A DNA stretch of 64,000 nucleotides from an uncultured Oscillospiraceae bacterium. GTDB lineage: Bacteria > Bacillota > Clostridia > Oscillospirales > Ruminococcaceae. Positions 19,277 to 28,341 of this stretch are shown here, in pieces (within the stretch, counting starts at the first letter, position 1; every line of letters starts with the position of its first letter). The notes beneath the pieces are model-generated. The model searched no databases. It was not told the origin of the DNA and was given only the letters and a program-made list of their open reading frames with translations. The DNA is taken from contig CAKSEE010000003.1 in assembly GCA_934446455.1 (NCBI GenBank), positions 1-64,000 of the forward strand, read 5' to 3'. The position numbers were made by a program, and so were the translations under genes.

Positions 19277-21670
19277 TTACTCACCGAATTTCGTAGTCAT
19301 AAGCTTATACAGCTTTGTGTCCGTAGGAAAATCGTCCTTGAAAGGCAGAGAGCCGTTAAGTCCGCAGTAAATCAGACCGGAGCCTGCCGGCGCGCCGGTA
19401 ACGAAACTCATCATGTTTTCGGGTATTTTCAGAAGATGCGACAGCTTGTCACGGTCGCTCGCCGCCTGATTGAGCATGAGGATAAACTCCGAATTTGAAA
19501 GCATGGAGCGCGCCGTATCGGATTTCAACAAATCCTCGACGTTCTGCGTAATTCCGGTCGGAATGCCGCCCCATTTTCTTGCGCGCTTGTACAGCTCAAA
19601 AAGGAAGTTGGCGCTTTCCTCATTGCGGAACAGCAGATAAATCTCGTCTATGTAAATGCGAGTGCGGATACCGCGCTCACGGTTGCGGACGATTTTGTCC
19701 CACAGATTTTCAAGCACTACCATCATGCCGAGGGGTTTTAGCTGCTTGCCCAGATCCTTTATGTCGTACACGACAACACGGTTATTGACGTCCACGTTGG
19801 ACGGGTAGGAAAATGTTTTCATAGAGCCGTTCACATACAGCTCAAGCGACATATACAGCGGCTTTGCTTCCTCCGAGGTTTGCTTTGACAGAATGTCGTA
19901 ATAATCCTTGAGTGTAGGCATTTCCGTTGTTTTGCCGAGCAGGAAATCACGGTAGACTTCATGCAGGCAGTTGTCGATAATAGTTTTCTGTTCGGGAGAA
20001 ATGCCCTGTTTTCCCATGATAGTTTCAAAGAACGACAGGAAAAAGTCGTACTTGGAGCTTACCACATCTTCGCCCTTGTTGTATTCCTCAAGCGAGATTT
20101 CAAGCGGGTTAAGATGTGTATCGCTGCTTTCGGAAATGTAGAGAAGTTCGCCACCGAGCGCCTTGACGAGGTTCGTGTATTCGCGTTCCGGATCCACGAT
20201 TATTATTTCATCATCGGTCGCAAGGAACACATTCACCATTTCCCGCTTTGCGCTGAACGACTTACCGGAGCCGGGGCAGCCGAGAATAAATCCGTTGGCG
20301 TTTATAAGACTTGCACGATTGAAGATAATCAGGTTGTTGGTGGTCTGATTCAATCCGTAGTAAACGCCGCCTTTCTGCGACAGCTCCTTTGAATTAAACG
20401 GCATGAATACGCAGGCGCTCTCCGTTGTGAGAGTGCGGCGCACCTTTAAGCGGCAGTTTCCCAGCGGCAGACAGCTTGCCATTGCGTCCTCCTGCTGAAA
20501 GTTAGCTCTGGAGGTAGTGCAGACGTGCTTTCGGAACACGGCTTCGATTTTATCCGTGTTGTTATCCAGTTCGTCAAAGCTGGTTCCCGTCACCATTACC
20601 ACCAGATTTAGCAGAAACATCTTCTGATTTTTGCTCTGCAAATCGTTCAGCAGTTCCTCGGCTTCCGCAAGGGACTGTTTCAGGTCGTCCGAAATCACGT
20701 CAGAGTAAACGCCGTGCTGCGACGCCTTTTTCTCTTTTTGCATTTTGTTGGAGCGCATTGCCGTGAGCTGCCGCTTTACGACCTTTATAGCTTCGCTCGG
20801 CTCAACAGGGGCGATGTTCACCGTTACCACTATCGGCAGCGAGGTTTCGCAAAGGTCTTTCAGCATATCGTCCACCAGCGAGGACGGCAGATGTTTCAGA
20901 CAGACCATTCGCGCGAATTTGTCGTTGTACATGAAATAGTCTTTCTTGAACTCAAAGTAATCGGGGCAGCACAGCGATTTTTCCGCGCCTCGCAGAAACT
21001 CCGAACTGCTTATCGGGCGTATCTCCTGATTAACGCCGCGGAAAATATCTGCAATAATGCGGATACGCTCGTTGGCTTTCAGCTTTTCGATGTTGCTGCC
21101 GATTTTCTGAAAGCAGCTCCGCATATACAGTTCCTTTGCGGCGAGTTTCTGCTGCGCCAGTTCCAGAGTAGCCGCCGTAACTGTCACCGTGAAATACTTC
21201 TTTGTGGTAATGCCGTTCTGACCCTGCTGCATTTTATCCAAAAGCATTTCGTTGTACTCGTCGCGGTATTCGTCAAAGCCATCGCCGGCGTGCTTCAGCA
21301 GTATCTGACTTGAAAACTCTTTCTGATTGATAACGTTGTTGTGGAGCGTTATCTGAATATCGTCAGAGGTATCAAAGCTGTTGAGCAAATCCCCGTAGGC
21401 GAGGAATATCCGCTCCTGCTCAGCTGCGTCCGCAGCGTCGTAGGTCACATCTGAAAAAGAAAAAGTGACGGAATAGCGGTTCTTCTCTACCTCAAAAATG
21501 TACTTCCCGTGAACGTGTTCATAAGGGATCGTGTCCTGCACGGTTCTGGCGACCTTACGGACAGTCTTTTCCTTTGTCTTTTTATGCTTTTTCTGCTTCG
21601 CAAGGCGCACCCTGTCCAAGTCCTTTGCGGAACTTTCGGTAGTGCCGGTCTTTGAAGAAAACATACTCAT
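19277..21670 (-). CDS. VirB4-like conjugation ATPase
   Basis: 797 residues, the motor ATPase of a type IV secretion channel (VirB4/TraE/ConE family). Walker A is GCPGSGKSFSAKRE at about residue 465; Walker B is RTRIYIDEIYLLF. A typical N-terminal domain precedes it. It overlaps the PrgI gene by an ATGA-type junction, so translation is coupled. Energises substrate or pilin movement at the membrane. Confidence 0.95.
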   Translation of the reverse strand: MSMFSSKTGTTESSAKDLDRVRLAKQKKHKKTKEKTVRKVARTVQDTIPYEHVHGKYIFEVEKNRYSVTFSFSDVTYDAADAAEQERIFLAYGDLLNSFDTSDDIQITLHNNVINQKEFSSQILLKHAGDGFDEYRDEYNEMLLDKMQQGQNGITTKKYFTVTVTAATLELAQQKLAAKELYMRSCFQKIGSNIEKLKANERIRIIADIFRGVNQEIRPISSSEFLRGAEKSLCCPDYFEFKKDYFMYNDKFARMVCLKHLPSSLVDDMLKDLCETSLPIVVTVNIAPVEPSEAIKVVKRQLTAMRSNKMQKEKKASQHGVYSDVISDDLKQSLAEAEELLNDLQSKNQKMFLLNLVVMVTGTSFDELDNNTDKIEAVFRKHVCTTSRANFQQEDAMASCLPLGNCRLKVRRTLTTESACVFMPFNSKELSQKGGVYYGLNQTTNNLIIFNRASLINANGFILGCPGSGKSFSAKREMVNVFLATDDEIIIVDPEREYTNLVKALGGELLYISESSDTHLNPLEISLEEYNKGEDVVSSKYDFFLSFFETIMGKQGISPEQKTIIDNCLHEVYRDFLLGKTTEMPTLKDYYDILSKQTSEEAKPLYMSLELYVNGSMKTFSYPSNVDVNNRVVVYDIKDLGKQLKPLGMMVVLENLWDKIVRNRERGIRTRIYIDEIYLLFRNEESANFLFELYKRARKWGGIPTGITQNVEDLLKSDTARSMLSNSEFILMLNQAASDRDKLSHLLKIPENMMSFVTGAPAGSGLIYCGLNGSLPFKDDFPTDTKLYKLMTTKFGE

Positions 21671-22065
21671 TTCTTCTTTCTCTCCTTTCGGATTTTATTT
21701 GTCTGCTCTGCGATCTGATGAGCTATCTCGTCCTCGACTATCTCGTCACGGCAGTCCCAGAAAACGGGAAGTTCCTCATACTTGCGTTTCTGCGGCTCGA
21801 CCCATTTCTGTCTGTACAGCAAAGCCAGAAATTTCTCAAACGGCATACCGTCGTATCTGAAAAAGCCAAACGCGAATATCGGCACGGCTATCAGGATAAC
21901 CAGCCAGCCGACAACATCATCTCCGAGGAAATCCTTTCCGAAGATGTACAGCGGAACGCAGACGGCGAGAGCCGCCACAGCGCATACGCACTGCCTTATC
22001 GTAAGCCCGAACAGAAATTTCTCCTTGTATTCGGTGATTTCTTTCGGTATCTTTATTTCTATCAA
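21667..22065 (-). CDS. PrgI-family conjugation membrane protein
   Basis: About 132 residues from TTG at 22065, preferred because AGGAGG lies 9 bases before it; the upstream in-frame codons lack a ribosome site. Two hydrophobic segments (FGLTIRQCVCAVAALAVC and VVGWLVILIAVPIFAFGFF) and the FEKFLALL motif are those of PrgI proteins (VirB3-like), always next to VirB4 in Gram-positive systems. Confidence 0.9.
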   Translation of the reverse strand: MIEIKIPKEITEYKEKFLFGLTIRQCVCAVAALAVCVPLYIFGKDFLGDDVVGWLVILIAVPIFAFGFFRYDGMPFEKFLALLYRQKWVEPQKRKYEELPVFWDCRDEIVEDEIAHQIAEQTNKIRKERKKK

Positions 22066-22078
22066 GTTATCTTCCTCC

Positions 22079-22942
22079 TCACGATGAGCCAACTATCCGC
22101 TTTGCCCATGCGCCGGAACTCATTACTCCGATACCCAGCGTCAGCGTTGTTATAAGTCCCATTATTCCGTCAAGGGCAAGGTTATAGCTTCCTATGCGAC
22201 CGGCTATGAGCGCATTGTTCACGGCAGCGTAAGCGATGAACATTATCGCAAGAACTATTGATTGCAGCGTTACTGCGGCGTAGGATTTCAGAAATCCCTT
22301 GCCGATATCTGATAAACCGTCGCAGGCGAACGTTGACAGCGGAACGGGCGCAATCATCGTGTAGACCGTCAGCTCAAACAGGCGGGCGATTACCACAACA
22401 TTGGCTATAATCATAATGATTTTCATGATAAGTCCCTGTATGGAAATCTGCATATTGAGAATCAACGGTTGGAAGTTGAGAAATCCTGCGTCCGTATTGT
22501 TGATGATTTGCGACGCCTGCGAAGAAGATACGAAATACTGGGCTGCGACCTGCCAGTCGCTTGTGTCGATGAAAGAATACTGCGTTATGGTACCGCTGAT
22601 TTCATTCACAAAGCTGTTAAAGCCGTTGTAAATCACCGTCGTAAAGAACTCGGAATTATCCACGCAGACCTTTGCAACGACCATTTTCAGAAACAGCATC
22701 ATGACGTTTTCCCATGTCACCCACTGAAAATGCAGCGTTTTCGTGAAGAAATCTATAAGAAAGAACATCACGCACAATGTGAGCGATGTAGCCTTTATAG
22801 CGGATACCAAATCCGGAACGGTGCTTGTGGCAGATTGCAGAAGACTGTCGTTCGTCAGCAGCTCTATCAGCATTGAGAATAAGCTGTTAAGTTCCATCAC
22901 AATACCCTTTATAGTATCAAGGCATTGTCCATATCCCCACAT
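22079..22942 (-). CDS. VirB6/TrbL-like polytopic conjugation protein
   Basis: 287 residues with about six hydrophobic segments. The start ATG at 22942 (MWGYGQCLDTIKGIV) follows GAGGTG; further upstream codons lack a ribosome site. It has the long Asn/Ser-rich outer loop and the repeated transmembrane helices (LTLCVMFFLIDFF, VVVIARLFELTVYTMIAPVP) of the CD0411/TrbL group, the inner channel of the transfer apparatus. Placed between the Maff2 and PrgI genes as in other CTns. Confidence 0.88.
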   Translation of the reverse strand: MWGYGQCLDTIKGIVMELNSLFSMLIELLTNDSLLQSATSTVPDLVSAIKATSLTLCVMFFLIDFFTKTLHFQWVTWENVMMLFLKMVVAKVCVDNSEFFTTVIYNGFNSFVNEISGTITQYSFIDTSDWQVAAQYFVSSSQASQIINNTDAGFLNFQPLILNMQISIQGLIMKIIMIIANVVVIARLFELTVYTMIAPVPLSTFACDGLSDIGKGFLKSYAAVTLQSIVLAIMFIAYAAVNNALIAGRIGSYNLALDGIMGLITTLTLGIGVMSSGAWAKRIVGSS

Positions 22943-23023
22943 AATTAATTCACCTCGTTTCTGCATACGGAAATACAGCGGCAAACAAGCCGCCTGCCGC
23001 TGTTCCGTCTGTTTTTTGCTCGT

Positions 23024-23422
23024 TTACCCGGTGATTCCGAACAGGTCAAGCGAAAGCGTGAGCGCGAACACCACAAAGCCCGACGCCAGCGTCATAAGTC
23101 CGCGGGTCTTTGCTTCTGCGTCGTCGTTCTTGATTGCGAGGGCGAACATAATGCCGCCGACAAAGGCGACTACCAGACCGATACGTCCGATCCACGTCGC
23201 GAAGAAACCGATAACGCTGTTGAAAGCCGCCTCGCCGTCGGCAACGCCCTCTCCGCCCTCTGCAAAAGCGGATACAGAGGACGCCATCGCCATCGTCACC
23301 ATTGTGGTGAGTGAAAGCACAGCCTTCCTGCGCTTTGCGTTCAGAGCAGAAATGAAATGCTTAATGGGGTTGGTTCGCTTTGCTGCACCCTGTGCAGCGG
23401 CGGTAGTGATTGTGTTTTCCAT
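23024..23422 (-). CDS. Maff2-family pilin-like protein
   Basis: 132 residues, start after AAGGAGGGTTTTCTT. A basic N-terminus precedes a signal-like helix (AVLSLTTMVTMAMASSVSAFA), with likely cleavage at AFA-EGG. Two further hydrophobic helices follow. This is the VirB2-like layout and the sequence matches the Maff2 mobile-element proteins. It likely forms part of the transfer channel or a short pilus. Confidence 0.9.
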   Translation of the reverse strand: MENTITTAAAQGAAKRTNPIKHFISALNAKRRKAVLSLTTMVTMAMASSVSAFAEGGEGVADGEAAFNSVIGFFATWIGRIGLVVAFVGGIMFALAIKNDDAEAKTRGLMTLASGFVVFALTLSLDLFGITG

Positions 23423-23482
23423 AAGAAAACCCTCCTTGAAAAAATAAATATATGTACAACCGCAAATGCGGCAGTAACCGGA

Positions 23483-25681
23483 TCAAAACGGGCTGTCCAC
23501 GATTTCTCTGAAATCCGCTTCTCCTATGACCTTTGGTGTGGATAAATCCATAGGCATGAGGTTTTCGGGGACGGCTTCATCGGAGAAATCCAGCTCCTCG
23601 TTTTCGTTGAACATTTCTTCGCCGGCGGTCTGTTCCTCATGCTGTTTCAGAGCAGCGGCGATTTCCTTTGTGTCGAATTCTTCGTCAAGGTTTGTCATGT
23701 TATCCTCCTCGTCGGGAACGTCTATATCTGAAATGTCCTTTTCATCATCGACCGACTGGGCAACAAGTTTCGGCTCCACAGTTTCCGAATAAATTTCGGT
23801 CATATCCGGAGCTTTTTCGGTGTGCAAATCGTCGATGAGATAGGCATAGTTCTTGTTGCTGTCCTCCAGGTACTTGTAATTCTGGTGCTTTTCAATATCG
23901 AATTTGTGACAGAAAAAAGGGTAGAGCGCACGGACGATCAGTACGCACTCGTTCGGTTTCATTACCTTGAGTTCGTCCGTCGTCATAAGTTCTCTACCCA
24001 AAATGCTGTTATTCTCCGAGGTTGACGGAGATTTGTGGCTTCGTGTGCGGTTCTGTGAAACCACATCTATCGTTTCCTTGCCAAGCGATTTCGATATCGC
24101 TTCAAGTGTGCTTGCTTCCTGCCCGCCGAGGAACAGCAGGCTGTCGCAGTTACCCGTGAGTATCTCCCATGATTTGTCGTACATCTTTTTGAGCTGCGCC
24201 AAATTTTGAATTATGATGTTTGCGGATATTTCCATGCTACGCATTGTTGCAAGCAGTTTATCAAAATCCGGAATAGTGCCGACATTTGCAAACTCGTCGA
24301 GCAGACACCGCACATGGACGGGAAGCCTGCCGCCGTACTTGAAATTCGCCGTATCGTAAAGCGTATCAAAAAGCTGCGTGTACATCATTGCCGCAAGGAA
24401 GTTGAACGTAGCGTCCGAGGACGGTATTATAATAAAAAGGGCGGTCTTTCGATCGCCCAATGTATCAAGGTGTATGTTGTCCGTGTGCGTAAGATCTGCG
24501 ACTTCCGGAAGATTGAACGCCGCAAACCGCACAGCCGCAGAAATCAGTATCGACTTTGCGGTTTCAGCGGGAGCTTTCTTGAAATCCGCATAGAACGAAA
24601 CCGCCATGCTGTGCGGATTTTCGGTTCTAAGCTCGTCCATCATATCGTCAAGCGGGGAGCGGTGGTTTTCGTCCTGCTCGGAGATTTCCGCTAACCTCAT
24701 CATCTTCATTACCGTGCTAAAATTACGGTCGAGGGAATTGCCGTTTTCGTCCGTCTTTTTTTCGAGAAGATAGAAAGCAATCGCAAGCGTGAGCGCCTTT
24801 GTGCTGTCGTCCCAGAACTGATCGCCGCCGGACGCGCCTTCCTGCTTCGTGTTCTTCATCAGACAATTCACCATTTTCATGACGTAGGTCTTGTTGATGT
24901 TTCCGTCCTTGTCGTAGATGTAATTGAACGGATTGTAATTATTGCTGTGCGACATATCTATCAAGTTAAATACACGGATTTCATAGCCGGCTTTTTTCAG
25001 CAATCGTCCGCAGGAACGCAGCAGTTCGCCTTTCGGGTCGGTTACGACATAACTTGTGTTTAACTGCATTATGTTCGGCTTAACGTAGAAACGGGATTTG
25101 CCGGAACCGGAGCCGCCGATTACCAGTACATTGAGATTTTCCCGGTGCTGGCGAGTGTTCAGCGACATTCGGACTTCCTGCGTGAGCAAGATATTGTTGT
25201 CTGTTTCAAATGGGGATTTCGGTGAGTTCTTCCCCTTTTTCTTTTCGGGCTTTGTCGCCGTCCGCAAGCTTTGTTGCGCGGCGTCCTTGCCGCGCTTTGG
25301 CTTGCTCCTTGCCGACATCCTGTCGGCAAGAAATTTTTCTTCCTTTTCATTCGCCCAGCGAGCCGAGCCGTGTTCTACTCCCTTTCGGTGCAGGCGCTTT
25401 CGGGAAGTGTATTTCATAAGCGCATATATGCCGAGGGCGAAACCCACCATGAGCGTTATCTTGAAGCTGTACGATGAAAAGTCCGTGAAATGCGCTCCGA
25501 CCGTATCGGTAGAGGTAAGCACGGTTTCAAACTGCGTCATAAGCACATTGAAATCCAGCACGCCCTCATCGTCCACGGACAAGTCCATAGCCGCGCCAAG
25601 ACCCGCCGAAACATACAGAACTGCAAAGACGATAATTGCGTACAGCAAAATCGTGAGCATATCAGGTTTCTTCTTTTTCAA
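23483..25681 (-). CDS. VirD4/TraG-type coupling protein
   Basis: 732 residues. Two N-terminal membrane helices (LLYAIIVFAVLYVSAGLGAA; ITLMVGFALGIYALMKY) precede the ATPase core: Walker A VIGGSGSGKSRFYVKPNI at about residue 188, Walker B CLLDEFANVG at about 460. The C-terminal 100 residues are strongly acidic, a likely partner-binding tail. It recruits the relaxosome to the channel. The start is TTG within ATTGA, overlapping the PcfB gene's stop; AAGGGG lies upstream. A three-hairpin DNA element is embedded in frame at residues about 119-140. Confidence 0.95.
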   Translation of the reverse strand: MKKKKPDMLTILLYAIIVFAVLYVSAGLGAAMDLSVDDEGVLDFNVLMTQFETVLTSTDTVGAHFTDFSSYSFKITLMVGFALGIYALMKYTSRKRLHRKGVEHGSARWANEKEEKFLADRMSARSKPKRGKDAAQQSLRTATKPEKKKGKNSPKSPFETDNNILLTQEVRMSLNTRQHRENLNVLVIGGSGSGKSRFYVKPNIMQLNTSYVVTDPKGELLRSCGRLLKKAGYEIRVFNLIDMSHSNNYNPFNYIYDKDGNINKTYVMKMVNCLMKNTKQEGASGGDQFWDDSTKALTLAIAFYLLEKKTDENGNSLDRNFSTVMKMMRLAEISEQDENHRSPLDDMMDELRTENPHSMAVSFYADFKKAPAETAKSILISAAVRFAAFNLPEVADLTHTDNIHLDTLGDRKTALFIIIPSSDATFNFLAAMMYTQLFDTLYDTANFKYGGRLPVHVRCLLDEFANVGTIPDFDKLLATMRSMEISANIIIQNLAQLKKMYDKSWEILTGNCDSLLFLGGQEASTLEAISKSLGKETIDVVSQNRTRSHKSPSTSENNSILGRELMTTDELKVMKPNECVLIVRALYPFFCHKFDIEKHQNYKYLEDSNKNYAYLIDDLHTEKAPDMTEIYSETVEPKLVAQSVDDEKDISDIDVPDEEDNMTNLDEEFDTKEIAAALKQHEEQTAGEEMFNENEELDFSDEAVPENLMPMDLSTPKVIGEADFREIVDSPF
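25264..25327. repeat. Three-hairpin element, copy A (inside the coupling-protein gene)
   Basis: Outer stem GCAAGC (25264-25269) / GCTTGC (25300-25305) encloses inner stem GCGCGGC-gtcctt-GCCGCGC (25276-25295); a second hairpin GCCGACA-tcc-TGTCGGC (25311-25327) follows. It is translated in the coupling protein as a basic insertion (ADRMSARSKPKRGKDAAQQS). Confidence 0.8.
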
Positions 25682-27153
25682 TGTTTCAACCCCTTGCTTT
25701 CGTTAAGTTTGAGCTTTGGAGCAGTCGGCGCCGCAGGCTGCTTTTTCAGAGAATTATGAATTTTGTTCTGGAGCAGGCTCTGCTTTTTCGCCTTGTCGAT
25801 TATGTGAACAGAGTTTTCTTTAGGGATATTGAAATCTCTGGATATCTTATCTGCAACATTTATCGTGCTGAAATTGTAGGTTTTAGATTTGCCGCCGAGC
25901 GTTAGTGTAAAGCCGTTCTGCGAGGTTCGCTCAATTCCTATGCTCTGCGAAACTCCGTCCTTGCCGACCGTGCGTTCTTCGATTTTGGATTTGACCTGCC
26001 TGTCGATTTTCTGGGATTTCGCAACAGCCTTTTCAGCCTGATATTCCGTCATTCCGAGCCGGTTGGTACAGATGTTCTTCATCTCTGTTTCAGTCATTTT
26101 CTCCGGAGTGAGGGCGGCGGTTTTATCTCCATTTGAAATGAAAATATGCGTCAACGAGCGTTCGCTTTGTATGTGCGGCGTCCTTGCCGCACTTTGGGCG
26201 AACGCCTCACGACGTCCTGTCGTGCCGCCGTCCTTGAAATTGACGGAATTAAACCGCATATCCCGCAGGGTAAGGTCATCGCTTGGGTAGCGGATATTCG
26301 TTTTCAGTGAATTGAGGTTATCATACTGCTCCGTATGGGCAAGGAACTTGTCCTTATCCAGCTTCAGGTCACGGCAGATTTTATTCGCCGCCAAATCAGC
26401 CTTTGCTTCGGAATAACCGAACTGCTCCCGAAGTAATTCCATCGTCTGCGCCTTATTCATGGGCGAATATTCAAAGGACTTCCCGAGCTTGTCATCGGCG
26501 ATAACGATACCTTTATCATCTGACCGAATATCCAGATCGTCTGAAATCTCGCCGTGAACGCGCTTGTAATCTTCCTTGACAACGGCGACCTGCTCAGCGT
26601 TTTCAGCGGGATAGACGCATTTTATCTTGCCGTCCGCGGATTTCATGAACTGGCAGCTCAAGCCCTGTTTCTCAAAAGCGGCTTTCATAGCGGTCACGTT
26701 GTTGGCGCTGATGTTAAAGCACTTTACGCTCTGCGGCGCTTCTTTCAAGCGCTCCTGCATTATCTCCTGCGTTATCTGATTGACTATGCCCTTGTCACGG
26801 TCGAGGAATTCGATAGTCTGCTTATCTCCCTTGCCCACGACCGCAACAGGAATTTTATATTCCTTTGCTTTTGCGGCAAAGGCTTTCGCGTCAGCGGAAA
26901 GGATGTTGCTAGTTGTGGAAATGCCGCATTCCGCCTTGTTGGCTTCGTACAGCAGTTCGCCGTTCGTGACGGTACCTTTCGCCAATCTCTCGGCAATGCT
27001 GCCGCCGATTTGATTAATGCTGTCAACGGAATTGTGGTACAATTCTTTCAGCATTTTTTCAAAGAGGGGAGCGAGGAGCTTGATAAGCTCAGCCCCCACC
27101 TCGATGATTTTTTGCCCCGACTGCAATGCAGCGGAGCCGACTTCGTCTGCCAT
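25678..27153 (-). CDS. PcfB/DUF3801-like relaxosome accessory protein
   Basis: 491 residues. The start ATG at 27153 lies 8 bases after AGGAGG; TTG at 27159 is too close to it. The N-terminal 170 residues match the DUF3801/PcfB layout (helical start, then AKAKEYKIPVAVVGKGDKQT and FNISANNVTAMKAAFEKQGL). PcfB of enterococcal plasmids binds the coupling protein and helps deliver the relaxosome; the gene here overlaps that of the coupling protein. The remainder holds extra repeats of a small domain (AQTMELLREQFGYSEAKADLAANKI and MKNICTNRLGMTEYQAEKAVAKS) not found in short PcfB proteins. A palindromic DNA element is inserted around residues 310-330. Confidence 0.82.
   Translation of the reverse strand: MADEVGSAALQSGQKIIEVGAELIKLLAPLFEKMLKELYHNSVDSINQIGGSIAERLAKGTVTNGELLYEANKAECGISTTSNILSADAKAFAAKAKEYKIPVAVVGKGDKQTIEFLDRDKGIVNQITQEIMQERLKEAPQSVKCFNISANNVTAMKAAFEKQGLSCQFMKSADGKIKCVYPAENAEQVAVVKEDYKRVHGEISDDLDIRSDDKGIVIADDKLGKSFEYSPMNKAQTMELLREQFGYSEAKADLAANKICRDLKLDKDKFLAHTEQYDNLNSLKTNIRYPSDDLTLRDMRFNSVNFKDGGTTGRREAFAQSAARTPHIQSERSLTHIFISNGDKTAALTPEKMTETEMKNICTNRLGMTEYQAEKAVAKSQKIDRQVKSKIEERTVGKDGVSQSIGIERTSQNGFTLTLGGKSKTYNFSTINVADKISRDFNIPKENSVHIIDKAKKQSLLQNKIHNSLKKQPAAPTAPKLKLNESKGLKH
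26158..26224. repeat. Three-hairpin element, copy B (inside the PcfB gene)
   Basis: Outer stem GCGTTCGC (26158-26165) / GCGAACGC (26198-26205) encloses inner stem GTGCGGC-gtcctt-GCCGCAC (26173-26192); the second hairpin is CACGACG-tcc-TGTCGTG (26208-26224). Loops are identical to copy A while the stems differ by paired changes. It is read in a different frame relative to copy A. Confidence 0.8.
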
Positions 27154-27178
27154 GATCAATACCTCCTGTTCAGATTTT

Positions 27179-27194
27179 GTGCTATAAATAGCAC
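27179..27194. repeat. 16-bp palindrome, copy 2 (before the PcfB gene)
   Basis: GTGCTATAAATAGCAC flanked by T and A, giving an 18-bp match to copy 3. It lies in the 43-base gap between the zeta-like gene and the PcfB gene, 11 bases before the latter's AGGAGG. Confidence 0.88.
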
Positions 27195-27196
27195 AT

Positions 27197-28264
27197 TTAG
27201 TGCTTTGGCGGTGTGGATTTCTTTATCGTAAAGGTCTTGTCGGTCAGCAAGGTCTTGTCGGTCAGCAAGGTCTTGTCGGTCAGCTTTTTTCCTGCCCGCA
27301 GCTCATCACGTTTTTTAACATATTCCCGTGAAAGTTCGGGATTTTTGCGGAAAACCTCATTCACCTCGTCTATTTTGGCTCGGAGTATGCGGCATTTGCT
27401 TTCGCTTTCCTCCAGACGTTCCGACAGGGTAGGCTTGAGCGCTCTTACAATATCTTCACAGGAAGCGCTGTATTCAATCATCTTCGGGCGGCTTCCTATC
27501 GGAACATCGTTGCTCCATTTGGAGAAACCGTCAACAAGCGAGGTAGCTTTCTTTGCCTGTTCGTATGTATTGCTGATGTCGTTGCCGTACCTTATTATCA
27601 GTTCGGGCTTGATGTACCGTCCTGTTTCAAGAAAGCGGTTTATCATTCGTCCGAGAGCCTTATTCCTGTCAAGTTCATTGAAATGGACGTAAACGGAATA
27701 GCCGTACTTTTTTGCAATAGCCGCAATATTGAGAAGCTCTGTGCTGTCACCGCCAACACGGGGATAGGTTATGTTCTCGCCTTTGTCTAGGGCGGTCATT
27801 AACTGCTGCTCCGAAATACGCTGGCTCTCCTTGTGGACTACACCTGCGCCCCAACCGTCATTGTATTCAGGCAGCAGCTTTTTGGCTTCATCGCTGTCGA
27901 TAACCCTTGACTTATACATCTCGGATATAGGCTCGACAAGCGCCGAGGATTTACCCGACGCAGGCAGACCGATTACAATATCCAATCTTCGCCCACAGTG
28001 GATTTCTCCCGTAAAAGAAACAGCGCCATTATCTTCAATAACGGCGCTGCCCATATTCTGCAATCTATTAAACACGCCCAACTGAATACCGGAACGGTTG
28101 TTCAGTTCTATCGTTGGAACGCTGTTGCTTATACAGGAATTAGCTTCCCTGATTTCCTTTAGTGCGTAGATTTCGCTTTCCGGAACGGTTTCATTAGCAG
28201 CAAGCCTTTTCAGAACGCTTTGCATTTCTTCTGAAATCGGCTCTCCCGTCAGCTTGTTTATCAT
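27197..28264 (-). CDS. Zeta-toxin-like P-loop kinase
   Basis: 355 residues. A helical N-terminal 90 residues precedes a P-loop (IVIGLPASGKSS, about residue 100) followed by IDSDEAKKLLPEYNDGWGAG, VHKESQRI and a later Arg-rich helix (NRFLETGRYIKPE). This order matches zeta toxins, which phosphorylate UDP-N-acetylglucosamine. No epsilon antitoxin is adjacent; the 87-aa gene before it is unrelated to epsilon in appearance. The C-terminus holds a threefold LTDKTL repeat. The start follows GGGGTGATTTT and lies only about 20 bases after a terminator-like hairpin, so it may depend on read-through. Confidence 0.8.
   Translation of the reverse strand: MINKLTGEPISEEMQSVLKRLAANETVPESEIYALKEIREANSCISNSVPTIELNNRSGIQLGVFNRLQNMGSAVIEDNGAVSFTGEIHCGRRLDIVIGLPASGKSSALVEPISEMYKSRVIDSDEAKKLLPEYNDGWGAGVVHKESQRISEQQLMTALDKGENITYPRVGGDSTELLNIAAIAKKYGYSVYVHFNELDRNKALGRMINRFLETGRYIKPELIIRYGNDISNTYEQAKKATSLVDGFSKWSNDVPIGSRPKMIEYSASCEDIVRALKPTLSERLEESESKCRILRAKIDEVNEVFRKNPELSREYVKKRDELRAGKKLTDKTLLTDKTLLTDKTFTIKKSTPPKH
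27233..27284. repeat. 18-bp tandem repeat, three copies
   Basis: Unit GGTCTTGTCGGTCAGCAA (plus strand), two full copies and a third lacking two bases, in frame near the 3' end of the zeta-like gene. It encodes KTLLTD repeated. Copy number could vary by slippage without breaking the frame. Confidence 0.9.
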
Positions 28265-28287
28265 AAAATCACCCCTAAACGCAAAAA

Positions 28288-28316
28288 AAGCGGAGAACTT
28301 TTTACATTCTCCGCTT
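28288..28316 (-). terminator. Terminator after the 87-aa gene
   Basis: AAGCGGAGAA / TTCTCCGCTT stem followed on the minus strand by a run of seven T residues. It separates the 87-aa gene from the zeta-like gene and may act as an attenuator. Confidence 0.8.
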
Positions 28317-28341
28317 AAAGCTAATATTCAATTGTTATTTA

